NCBI RefSeq assembly: GCF_003945595.2
Contig: NW_024104424.1
Span: 1,131,528-1,195,527 of the forward strand
Direction of reading: 5' to 3'
DNA length: 64,000 nt
From: Pipra filicauda
Lineage: Eukaryota; Chordata; Aves; Passeriformes; Pipridae
Shown: in pieces, positions 47,832 through 59,754 of the stretch
How positions within the stretch are numbered: position 1 is the first letter of the stretch
Layout of the letters: every line of letters begins with the position of its first letter
Position numbers and translations under genes: made by a program
Notes under the pieces: model-generated
The model's database searches: none
Told to the model about the DNA's origin: nothing
What the model saw: only the letters and a program-made list of their open reading frames with translations

Positions 47832-48374
47832 TGCCACGGTCTGCGGGGGGAAGGGAAATGGGACCGGTCACTGCAATAAGGGTTCTCGGCACAGTCGAGG
47901 GTAGTGCAGCAATGCCACTTTATTCAGGGAGAACAAGGGTTTAAATAAAGAGGGTCTGAGGGGCGGATTCTAAACTGGGGAGGCGCAAGAGATTGACAAC
48001 TCAGGGAAAAGTGTGATAGGGAGACAAGGGAAAGGTGGGTGGAACTCCCGGGTCTCTAGGGGAATGGGCCAATGGTAGCTCTCCCTGCACTGTGACAAAC
48101 TGTAACCAATCAGCGGCAGAGGAGCGGGAAAACAGGGGAAGACAGGGTGACAAACAACTTTTGGAGGGAAAATCTAAGGGAGAAATGGGGACAATATGGA
48201 GGTATGACAGAATTCATAAAATTTAACAATAAACTGGGGTGCATAAGATTTCATAAACACACAACAATAAACTGGGGAAAAGCTGTCAGTCCAGTAGGTG
48301 ACAGTTCCATTTAGATCCCATTTATGCTTCTCCAGGCAACATATCTTTCCCATTCTGTCTTCTTATCCAGCACA
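47832..48374 (-). repeat. Provirus 5' LTR
   Basis: 543 bp with minus-strand ends TGTGCTGG...CGTGGCA. U3 carries a TATA-like TTTATTTAAA near 47940, and the poly(A) signal AATAAA is intact (plus-strand CTTTATTCAGGG, about 47918-47930). It has an insert of about 15 bp (GGGTGGAACTCCCGG, about 48036-48050) absent from the other two copies in the window, and lacks about 16 bp that the 3' LTR has in U3. Confidence 0.93.
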
Positions 48375-48380
48375 GACTTT
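48375..48380. other. Target-site duplication, right copy (GACTTT)
   Basis: Identical to 41049-41054. Confidence 0.9.
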
Positions 48381-51300
48381 AGGCATCAATTTCAATGAGT
48401 AAATGTGAGGGTTTGGCACTTTTCAAAAGAAAAGCTGTTCCCTTCCCTTTTGGTATTCTATGACTTTCATTCCTTTCATCAGAACAATAAGTCTTTGCTA
48501 TTTTGCATGGGTGAATGAAAAAACTTGTAGATTAATGAATTTTGTACACTATACCTGGCTACTGCTTCAGTAAATGTTTTCTGTTTCTCTTTTCCTCTTT
48601 TTTGTCAGTGTTAGCTTAGCTTTATTTAGGATGCTTCAGAGTGTACTATTCAATGTTCTGTCCTGTGTCTGCAGAAATAATGAAACAAGAACAAGTAGAA
48701 TCTTGACTGGAGCATATGCCCTGTCTTTCAAAGGTGAGAACAGTCCATAAATGCTGTTTTATGCAAATATAAGGAAAGTGCTTATAAACAAATGTCTTAC
48801 AGGGCTCTTATGCAGCATCACTTTAAAGGTTCTCCTTTTGTCAGAGAATTAATCTAAAAACCATCTGCTTTCTGTCTTAGAAACATTGGACTAAATCCAA
48901 ATCAGGAGACACTGGCCTCACTTGCACTGAGCCAGATTCACTTTAATACTAATTGGAATACCAAGTACCTGTGATTGCCTCATGGAGACTGTGAGAAGGG
49001 AGCAACATGATGCCCTTCTGTTTTCCCCTGCTGGCTACAGCTCTCCTCTGAAAGAGATGCCCGAGGGCAGGAGCCAAAATAGAGGAATTAACATGGTCTT
49101 CCCAGTGCTCTTCCTTCTCTTGCCTGTATCCTGCCTGCCTGTGACCTTCTCTTCTATTCTGGTTACCTGTAGAAAATTTACCTTCTCCTCCTTTGAGCTT
49201 ATGTGGCTGCATCGCTCACCAACACTGCTGGGGTGATTTGGGGTGTTCTTTCCCAAATTACTCGTTGCCCCTTTACTAAACTCCATGCTACTCTTATTTA
49301 ACTCTTTCTTCCCACTGACATCCCATGGTTTTCCATATTCCCTCACTTTTCCTGTACAGTCTAATTGTAGTTAATCTTCACACAGCTACTTAAAGCAGTA
49401 ACTGCAGAAAAGCTGCTTGTCCCAAGCCCATAGGACAACGTCACCCCAATGCTGACAGGAGCTCTCCATACTATTTTCAAAGGTAGAAGGGGGAAATTGC
49501 TTCTACAAGGAACATAAGACATATGGCTGTAAGTACAGCAAGTACTTGCTTGCTGCAGGGAAATAAAACTTTGTGCCTATTGCACTCTGACAGATTCGTT
49601 TGAAAGGGTTCCCTGCTGTTTATTATCTCCAACCTCGTAAAGAGAAACTTCTTTAGCATCAATGATTCCCTGCATTTAATCCTAACTCTTTCAGGGTGGT
49701 TATTAGTAACTTGATAGCTATAAGCAACTATTTTAGGCATCTTAATTTATCTGTAGGTTACGTGGAATTTGCAGAATGAGGGAATACTGGGTGTGAGAGA
49801 CAGGTGTACCTTTCTATCAACAAAAAGTTCAGAAAAAAATTGCTTGTTAGCCAGGTATATAGTAAACATAAATTTTGCCTTGTGTGGATCCATATAAAGC
49901 TGTGTGTTCATATCCGATTAGTTCAGATGGATTAAGATGTTGGATATTATTAAGATAATAAAAGACAGGTTTTGCATCATAATGGGGGTACTTTGTCCTT
50001 GAAGTTCTGTGGTTGGAGAGGTTCCCATTTGTAGATGCCAGATGGTTCTTGAAACTTAGTTTCTGCAAGAGGGAAGATTTCTACCTGAACAAGTAGTTTT
50101 CGTAAGAAGTCTTCTTTAGATATACTCTACTCCCGTTTTTTATATCTTTCTTCTTTTTTATTGTTTTCATTTTCAGCCTCAACCGCTTTCTCTCTGTATG
50201 TTTTGCTAATGAACAATTACTAGCACAGTAGCTTGGTCCTACAATCCTTTTGTTTTTTATCAGCCAGCACACCTCAGCATTCTCAGAGTTACCAATATTT
50301 TTGTGGCAACTGCTTCAGAAAATTAAGATATATTTTACTGAATGTCTGCTGAAGTATCCATCTCTCCCCATTCTCATATCTATTTTGTGAAAGTGAAAAA
50401 AATAACTGACAGTCTGTTTCCTCATTAAAATTAGTCTGTAGTTGAACACTTTTCCTACTCTTTTCAAAGTGAGAGATCCTTTAGGTTCTGACCCCCGCCT
50501 TTTTAAGGCTTAGACCTTGCCTCCCTTTACACCATGGTAAATGCAGATCAACTGCAAAACAGTGTCTTGTCACCCTCAGTCTTTACTGGTGTGTAAAGCT
50601 CAAGTCTGACATTTAGTTTTTTGGGTCCTATCCCCTGTGATAGTGTCATTGTCAGGACAGGATGCTCCTGGATGGTCTTTCTTAGACAACTATTTCAGGC
50701 TACAGCTGTTATAATTGGTCTTGCTTTATGGCTTAATTGTGTTATGCTTTGTTTCAGCACTGTTTGTTTGGTTTTGTTTGTTGGTTGGTTGTTTTTGTTG
50801 TTGTTCTGTCTTTAAGAAAAATTATTTTCGCTCATTTTAGAGTATACCTAGGTCTTTGCTTTTCCAGCCTGTATGCAGACTGTATTTTGAATACATTAAT
50901 TTTTTGCTTTATATGGCATTCCTAATGTCTAATGATAGGAATAAAGAAGTTTATCTTGACCTTTGTCCCCTTCTGATTGAATCCTTGATGTAGCATATAG
51001 TGGGTTTCATATATCTCTCTTCAGGTTTACCATAAAAATGATAATATTAAATATTGCTTAAAACACACTGCTATCTGAAGCATGTGTGTTTTGGCACAGT
51101 TTTCTAGTGCCTGCATGAAAGTAGTTCTGTTTTTTTCTTTGCAGTCTTCTGCAATGAAATCCTGGTGATCGCTTATGATAAATCATTTTAATTGCACCAT
51201 GATTTGTAACAGCCAATGGAGGTCTCTTGCTCTCCTGTGTCTGATATAGATGTAGGATTTTTTTCCTCTGAGTAATGAGGTAAGATCAAAATATCCAGCA

Positions 51301-54300
51301 CAAATCAATATTAGGTATAGCCCAGCATCACCTGTAGATATGCACTGCACTAGAAAAGAAAATAAACATAAAATGAGTCATTCTTTCTGTGGCTTTCTTT
51401 CTGCTTTGTATTGGATGATCTCTGACCTCAAAAGAGGTGATGGTGTTTGTTTGCTTGTTTATTTGACTTTCCAATTGTGAACTTACAGTCATAATCTTTA
51501 CATGTGGAAAGGTGGGCAACTCCTGTGGGTAGAGCTGTTTAACAGATTACAGTGGCTGAAGACAAGGAGGTTCGTCTTTCCAACAAAAGGATGGATGTTA
51601 CCAGAGCAACCTGTAATGGCTCTTTTAGTTTGGCTCTGGCTAGGAAATGAAAAGTGGCTGTATTGGTTTAACAGCCAAAATGACCTGGATTGATCCTAAT
51701 GCTGCTTTCATCTTGTTTTGCTGCTGGCAGACTCTGTGAGATTGTTTCAGTTCTCAGCAGCAGTAGAGGACACAAACTTGTTCCACTTTGGTTGGAAAAA
51801 CAAGAGGTGAGGTTGGGATTGTGACGTAAAAATTTCTGTATGCCCCTGCTCTCCCGACAGCAATCTACTTTTCTCCTTTTGTTTTGCATATTCCAAAAGG
51901 ATTTGTAGCACAGAAAGGATTTTCTTTTCCCTTGTTTGGGTTTTTTTTAAATAGCCATGCCTAGTGATTTACCTGAATGCATTGGTGAGATGCCAGCTAT
52001 TGTAATAAATGGACAAGGTTAGACTGGCATTTCAGATACTCAAGTATTCTGTCTCCTTACATTCCTTTGACCCTGCACACTTCATAACATTCCAGAATGT
52101 CTTTTTTGGTGATAAACGGATATAGAAAGTGGGTGGGTTTTTGTTTGGTGGGGGGTTTCTTTTGTCTTTTCTTTTCCTTCCCCCAAACTTCAGGATGGAA
52201 GTTGATTAACTATTTGAAAAGTGATGGTTTATGGCCCTTCAAATTTCTGGAGATTTTGCTTTTGTTTCCCATTTTCAGCATGTCTTTGGATTTTTCTTAG
52301 AGCCACACAAGGGAGACCTGCTTTTAACACCCTCATTAGCGAGGAGGAAATATTTTGCTTCCCAAAGCCTATATTCTGTTCTTTGTTATTGCAAGTTTAA
52401 AAATAACAACCTTAGAAATATTTCAAAATTCTCTAGAGAATGGAGCATGGTTCTAGAGACTGATGGCCAGGTTATGCTACCAGGTATGATACAAAGCAAG
52501 AATAACTCCACCAATTGCAGGGCCATTACTCCAGCACAACCAGGAGCAGAATGTGACCCTCAGTTTAATTTCTGAAATGGCTTCTGGATTTATTGAAGTT
52601 GTGCATCTCTGCAGGACCTTTCTTGGCTTTGCTGCAGTGGTAGCCTGATGTAAATCAGATTTGCTTGGAGCTGAGAATGCTGCTGATTATATATGAAGCT
52701 CTACTAATGCTTGCTGGAGTTTTGTGTTCCTAGGGCCGTCTCAGGCATTCAAACAACTTAGCCTTCTGCCTGTGACCTGAAGAAAGAGGGAAGTGTTTTA
52801 CAGTAGTAATAAAAAGATTACATTAGATGAAGTTATTTTCAGTGAATATATCAGGAAGACTGAGAGTCAGATATCCTGGTCAGATTCATCTTTAGAACAC
52901 AAGCAAAGAAAAGGGTTCAGACGTTTATATCATACCAGCAAAAAAGATTTAGAAACATTGTGTTCTCACTGAGTGCTTGCGTCTTATCAGCAGAACAACT
53001 GGTGAGGACACTGATAATATTCTGGGAGCTGGAGAGCGAGCTTCATTCTCTCTTGGGGTGTTTTTTGACTTCTTGGACTCTTTTACTCAGGAGAGAAAGC
53101 TTGGCTTTCGTCACCCGTGGAAGTGACTGTTTGGTAGGGAGAATAGTGATAAGGCTCCTGAGAGCATTTCTGGTTCCTGTTTTGGGAATTTCTCTTCTGT
53201 TGCAAAATCTGCCCTGTCTGATTTCAGAAAGCTTCCCAATATTTATCTCTGCTAACCCTGTCTTCACTCTCATGTTCAAGTTGTATATCTGTAATTTCAC
53301 TACAGTAAGATGATCTGTCTGAATGATAGAAATACCAAATCCTTCCAGGATGCAGTCCAGTCATGTCAGAGAAGCTTTATTATCTTTTCAACAGCTTATG
53401 GTGTGCCCAAAAAAATATATCTTGTTTTCCCTTTCCAGCCCTTTTCCTTCCTTTTTAAGGATTGTAACACACTTACATGTCAAGCTGTTTATAACGAGGG
53501 AATTTTAGTCTACTTCCCTTGAAGTTAATTCTAGCAGGTGAGTGCCTTTATATATTCACTTCTGGCACAAGTTAAAACAGTCTGCCTATACAAAGAATGA
53601 ACATAAAAAGTGTAATCATCACTTGATCTGCCATTCTGAAGCAAGACTGTCTACTAGCAAGTCAATATTTTATTTTGGTAGTATTGATTGCATTTCAATA
53701 AAGTGCACCTATTTCTTCTACAGGCTCTACTTAACAACCACTTTATCTTAGCAGTAGTGGCTGAACTACTAAGGCAGCTGCTGCTGAAAAGTAGGGGAAT
53801 ATAAGGAACCAGTCTCAAAAAAAAGAATATAATATGCCACAACCCTCAAAGAATTGGCATTACCTTTACATGGAGCAGGAGTTGTTATCAGTGGAATTCA
53901 TCTACACGTGCATCTGATGGGGAGAAGTCATGGAGCAAAGCAGGATGTGTTTTTATTGAGATACAGAACCTGAATTTGATTTATCCCTGTTTTGCTTCTG
54001 CACAGCCAAGGTGCTCTGTAAGCCGCACTTAGTGGTCTGAGGGTTTTGTTGTAAATATGTTCTGTTCCAAATTGCTGTAAATCAGAAGCTGTTTCACTGA
54101 GCTTGTTACTTGAATTGTATAATACCAGTGGAGATGAGGAAAGAATTCTGCTTATTGCACAGTATTTTTGGCTGTCAGCAACAAATTCCTATTTCTGAAT
54201 GAATTGCTGCTCCCATACTTATAATCTACGAGAGTGTTGGATGCTGCTTTAGGTAAAGCCCGGAGAACGATCCAGGTAAAATTGCTCAGGGCAACAAATC

Positions 54301-55835
54301 TGTGATTTCTGGAATTCTGTCGTAAAGTCACCAGAATCAAGCTGCAACTAACACAAGAATGTCTTTCAATAGCTTTCATAGTGAACATTTTTTTGAAGAA
54401 GAAAAGATTGCCCCAGAGTTTTGCAGTTTCTCTGAAGACCTTGTGTGAGAGTAAGTGGAGAGGGATAGTTTCCTGCCTTGGAGAGGAAACCTGAGGGAAC
54501 AGGTTGCTGGTAGCTGGATCACAGACCCCCTCAACTCACAGTTAATTTTGTAAACTCTGTGCCTTTATACAGAGTTAAACCAGTCTTACTGTTCTAAATG
54601 CCTGTCCTGTTGTTCACAGCTGATTCACAAAGCTTGGCCACTGCTCTTTCCAGTTTCTCCCATTACTGGTGTGGAATCTTGCCAGGGTCTTTTCTCTTCT
54701 TTCTTCACTAACAAGTTGTTCAGCTGACTGTTGGAGGGGAGTTCTTCCTTGTCTCAAGGCAAATTGAAGCAAAATAAAGAAATTAAGAGATGTCTGTTTG
54801 ACATTCAGGTGTTGACAGAGCTCTCCAAACGTCTGGCATGACCATGCAGGGTTAGAAGACCTTAAACTTGAAAACAGCTTACACTTGAAAACTATGGAAT
54901 TTTGACATGCTTCAGAGGTTTCCTGTCTCCTCATCTTGTCCATGAGGAATTAATAAGTTAAAGTCATTCAGCTCAGAGTGCTGGCTTGGTTGTGTGCCTT
55001 TTATTAAGTAGCTGAGGCATGAGGAGACTGTAGCTTGACACATTTACATGGACGGCAGCTCATGGACATGAGGACTTTTCTTTTGATGCGCTTTCTTTTA
55101 TCCTCTGCACTCTGAATTATCCAGCAGGTGATAAAATACACCTGTCCATTGCAATAAAAATGTTATACTTTTATGTGCTGATTTATCCCCTAGGATCTCC
55201 AAACACTCTGTAAACATTTTGGGTAAGCTGTTGTGAAGGGAGAGCCTTTATTCTCATTTCCTACCTAAACAGATTAAAAAAGAAAGGCATGAAGTGATTT
55301 GGCCAAGGTAAGTTTTTGAGCTGCAAGGCCTTGAGCTGTATCCAACAGTCATTTTCTAATTATATACTGCATTGAGTCTTTCATAGTGTTTTAGATGTTT
55401 GGTTTTGGGGTTTTTTTTCTCATAAAAGATATTGTCACTGACTTGATTTTATCTTTTTGTCATTGTTGTTGTTAGGAAAGCAGTAGGGACTTTTTCAAGG
55501 AACTGATTTCTGATCTTGCAAACTTAAACTTCCTGGCATAGCAGATTTCATCTGGTGCTAAATGTTATGCCTGTGAGCAATGGCTCCATTGACATGTTTC
55601 CATAGAATGCTTTGACTGTTTGAGATCAAGTGAAGACTAATTTTATATTCTGAGAGTCCTTTCTATTTAGGAACCAAGTAATTTATTTCAATTTAACATA
55701 TGATTTCAATGCTATTTAAAGAATTTCTGAAGACTTTGAAAAGGCCTATAACATTGTTAGATACAAAAGCCTGAAATTCCATTTACACCATCTTATACAA
55801 GACTGCTTAATTACTTTATTTTTTCCTACTTTTCA
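48381..55835. other. 7.4 kb of intergenic DNA, no gene recognised
   Basis: AT-rich DNA with a short (GTTT)n-like run at 50760-50805. Open frames are at most 117 codons (52960-53313), with no recognisable domain and no splice-consistent set. Confidence 0.45.
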
Positions 55836-55844
55836 CCCATGTTC

Positions 55845-56060
55845 AGTGACTCTGAGTCTCCTGGGAATGGGGATGATGTAGGAGGTGCGTCCAAAGGTAC
55901 AGGGGACGTACCGGGCAGGGAAGCCCAAGGGAGCATGCGCCTAAATAGGCAACCCCATTGGTTCTAAGGTCATGTGGGTTTAAGGGATAAAAGGAAGCAC
56001 CGAGTTTGAAATAAAGCTCTTTGATTCCACCACATTGGAGAGCGTACTCATTCTTTATCA
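55845..56060 (+). mobile_element. Probable solo LTR or LTR fragment
   Basis: The segment is GC-richer than its surroundings and has LTR-like spacing: CCAATGG-type box (CCCATTGG, about 55951), TATA-like GGGATAAAAGG (about 55986) and poly(A) signal GAAATAAAGCTC (about 56008). No target duplication was found, so the limits are approximate. Confidence 0.55.
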
Positions 56061-56069
56061 TATAAAGAC

Positions 56070-59000
56070 CTCTACGTTAAACGGAGCAATGTGTTCTTGG
56101 ACAACAAGAGAATTTTCTGCAGATATTGCTGAGGAAAAACCTGATCCTTCAGGTCTGAACCTTTGTTTGTTTGTTTTGCAGATAAGTGTGTTTGTGGTAT
56201 CTCTATCACTTCTCAGAAGTGTTTCAGTTTTGTCTCTTCCAAGAGTTTTAGTTTTTTTCCATCATGTTGACTTTATTCCTGTCAAAGAAAGGTCAGGAAT
56301 TAATCATCAGGAATTTAGATTGTTCTATTGAAATAGCTTACTCGGGACCAAAGTAGGGGAAACCCAAAACTTTTAAGATAGCAAGAAAGGTTACACATGT
56401 AACCTGCAGAATTTGGAAAACGCTTCTTGAAACAATCCATGGGAAAACTGTGGGTCTTAGGGAACTCTAGTCTAGCTGGTGAAGGTTAGGGGTTTATAAA
56501 ATGATGCGTTTTAAGTTCTTTAAAAGTGTCATTGATCAGGTTCTGAGCAGGTGCAATACTTTTCAATATCTACGTATTCAAATGTTCACCTAAGCCTACA
56601 GGGCCATCCTCAGACACATCCCAAATGAACAGATCTGATCCCATTATTTTCCATCTTTTGGTAGCACTTTTTCTCAGATATTCCTTTTCTATTTTTTTAC
56701 CCAGTATACAGAGAAGAGATGGTCTGCCTGTTTTCTGTTTAAGGCTCGGGAAAAAGAGTAATGAAAGGACCTTGATATTCATTAATGCTCATATTTCATT
56801 TGGGAGATTTCCTTTTTTTCCTCTCTGGTAAATGAGAAACCTGAAGAATCCCCTATTCTCTGTAAATACAGTTACTACCAAACAGTGGCCCACTTTGACT
56901 TGTTCTTGGATATACTTTTAACAAGAATTTTTACAAACGTGGTAATTTTGTGTGCTTTCTCATGTTATTAGTTCTCAAGGTGATCACTTATGTTTGGGTC
57001 TTTTTCTTTCCTGACACTTTTATTTCAGAATGATTGATCATAATGATGAGATGAATCTATGGAAAACCTCCATGTGGTTAATTATTTCTTGACTCTTCTT
57101 GAGTTATTTCTTGATTCTATTCTGACATACCTGGACTTCCCATCTTATTCCATCTTTCCCCTCAGTCCTGATTTTTTGACTCTTCCTACTATGTCTCATC
57201 TCTCTGTAGATTACAGAAGAAGCAGGATTGAAGGAGTAACTTGTAATGGTAATGTTTTAGTGCTTTCCCTTCCTTAGCTGTCTTTCTTTCCCCTTGGAGA
57301 CTACTTCAAGAGCATGGAAAAGAGACAAAAGCGGGGGGATACAGAAATATGTGGGGACAACTCTGCCAACTGAGTCCAGTCACTTTGGATGCTTGGAAAA
57401 CAGTTACTAAGAATCCTCTTTTGGTTTGCCAAAGTGCTTTTAGTCGACTTCAAATATCTCTGTTAATTTTTCAATCCTAAATGTGTGTAGCATGACAGAT
57501 TTAGAGAATCTGCATGTAAAAAGAAATGATCACAAGGCACATACAGATAATTCACAAAGGTAATTTTAAAGTGCAATTGGCTTCTGCGTTTATTGTACTC
57601 AATTCTGTAGCTGATGTTTCATGAATTTTTAGTACTAATGTAATAATTTTCAGCTGTAGAAGCAACTTTAGGACTCAAACTATCTTAAACTAACACCAGC
57701 ATACACATGAAATAATAAAACAAAACAAATTTTGACCGAATAATAAAACAAACCAAATTAGAAGAGGGAAGTACTGTGTTAATCCAGTTGGGAGTAACTA
57801 CGGTTTATAGTGAAAGATTTTTTTCTGCTCATGTCATAAGCATATATAGAACTATAAGGCAAAAATGTAGCCATCAACATGAAGGCTGCCTACATAATAT
57901 GGATTCAAGAAACTACCCAGCTGGTGAGAAAGAACTGGTAAGTGAGGGATATTTTATGACAGCAGTCTTGTGGTGTGCCTGCAGCAAGAAATGCAAACAC
58001 ATTAAACTCCAAGGCAGTGTCATTTAAATAATTTGTGTGCTTCTCTATATATGTGTTTGCACAGCACCAGCAGTTATTGGAACTGATAATAGGTTGAAAG
58101 GTCTTGTGATGGCTTCAGACATTTCTCAAACATGTTCTAAAACCAACAGCCTGGTAATTGCTTTTTTGCTTTTCCATTGCTATTGTAACTGCTTTAATGC
58201 TTTATGTGTATGCGCTGACTTATTTTTATCTGTGATGTTTTTAAAGTTATAAAAGATACAAACAACTGATAAAAGCACACTTGCATCATCCAGCATGGTG
58301 TTGCACTAGTATTCCTTGCATGGCTTTTCTGAATCAGTCATATTTATAGTGCTTTGATTATCTAAAATAGGTTTTGCAACTATGTATTTTTTGCTCAACA
58401 TGATACTAGAATGACACTGTCAAGAAAAACAAGAATGACAAAGTCAAGAAAAACGTTGGTCTTGCTAAATTCAGGTCACTTCTCTGGCATCAACAGGGGT
58501 ATGAGAATCTGTGCCAGAGATATAGAGCCACGGCATGTTAAATTTAGATAGTGAGATATACTGCCTATTACAATGTACTCTGAACATAATTCTCATTGAA
58601 TTGATGATCTATAAAATGCCATATTTTGAAATTTCTGTGATGGATATAGTAAGACTTTATCATCAAATGCCTCTCAAATTCTAATGAAGGTAGAAGAAAC
58701 AGTAAAGCAAACACCTCTTCAAATTAATCTAAATCAAAAAAATCTGTTCAATTAATAGAACTGGTAAAGAATCAAGTCATGTGGGATGACTCAAGAGGAA
58801 TGACAAGCTTTTTCACCTCAGCTTCGCTGGTTCATAAAGCTAGGGAGAAAGTGGTTATTAAATGAGATGGAGACTTTGCTGGATATTTCCATGCTCTTCA
58901 TTCCGTAGAGAGGTAAGAATTAAAAGAGAGTGGGATTAGATCGATTTATGAGGGAAGAAAATGGAAATGGTGTAAATATCTGAGGCACTCTGGGAATGTA

Positions 59001-59750
59001 ACAACTAGATCTTCATACTTTCTCTCTCCTGATATTCAAAGCTGGTCCACTCAGTACAGGAGAGAGAAGAGCAATAGTGTGTGAGGTTCAACTCATTAGG
59101 GGGTGAGGAGTGATGACACAGTAGGTCTGGAGAGCACCTGAAAGGATCTATCCCATCTGCAGGCAGTTTGAAAGTTGAGGAAGGTAGAGCAGCCCCTCCA
59201 GCCTCTGCTCTTGGCACAGAGGCTTTTTGGTTACTGGCTTTGCATTTATACAGGTCGTTTGTAGGTTTCCCCAGGGAGGGGATTGATTTTTAAAATCCAC
59301 TTGAGAATAGAACATACACAGCACTGAGCTCCCATTTGCTCCCTCACACAGAAATGTTCTGCTTTGTAGTTACTATTCTGTAATGCTGTGTTAACACAGC
59401 TGAAGGCTGATGCGCCAACGTCTGCAGGATGGTGGTAGATGTTTTTAATAGGCACTTATGTGCTTAATATGATGTAATTGTTAACAAAGGATTTCTACAC
59501 AGTAATAAATCCACTTCTCAATAAAGCTTCTGGGAGAGAACTGACCAAAAAAGGAATATTGATGATTTTCAACAAAGTGTGATGTCATTTTGTTCAAGGT
59601 AGAAAGCAGGAGATCTGCTGTTTAGCAGACTCAGGTCTCGTCTAAGAATTGCTTTAAATACTAAATGCCCTCCTGGAACAGATAAAAAGAGTCCACTGGA
59701 AGTTACTGGCTGAACCAGTACTTGAGGGCTATAAATTTGATACACATTAC
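56070..59750. other. Intergenic DNA before the satellite, no gene recognised
   Basis: AT-rich, short frames only. CAAGAAAAAC is repeated at 58421 and 58445. Nothing else recognised. Confidence 0.45.
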
Positions 59751-59754
59751 TTTC

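Larger units (their letters stand above)
41055..48374 (-). mobile_element. Defective ERVK-like provirus with both LTRs (7.3 kb)
   Basis: GACTTT lies on each side (41049-41054 and 48375-48380), a 6-bp target duplication marking the insertion limits. Read on the minus strand the order is 5' LTR, lysine-type primer binding site, gag, protease, reverse transcriptase (N-terminal and palm), a nested solo LTR, env surface and transmembrane parts, polypurine tract and 3' LTR. RNase H and integrase are absent. Gag, pol and env each carry stop codons, and pol also has a frameshift, so it cannot make virus. Two candidate -1 frameshift sites and separate gag, pro and pol frames match betaretroviral organisation. 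The env transmembrane part is of the type with a CX6CC motif. Confidence 0.95.
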
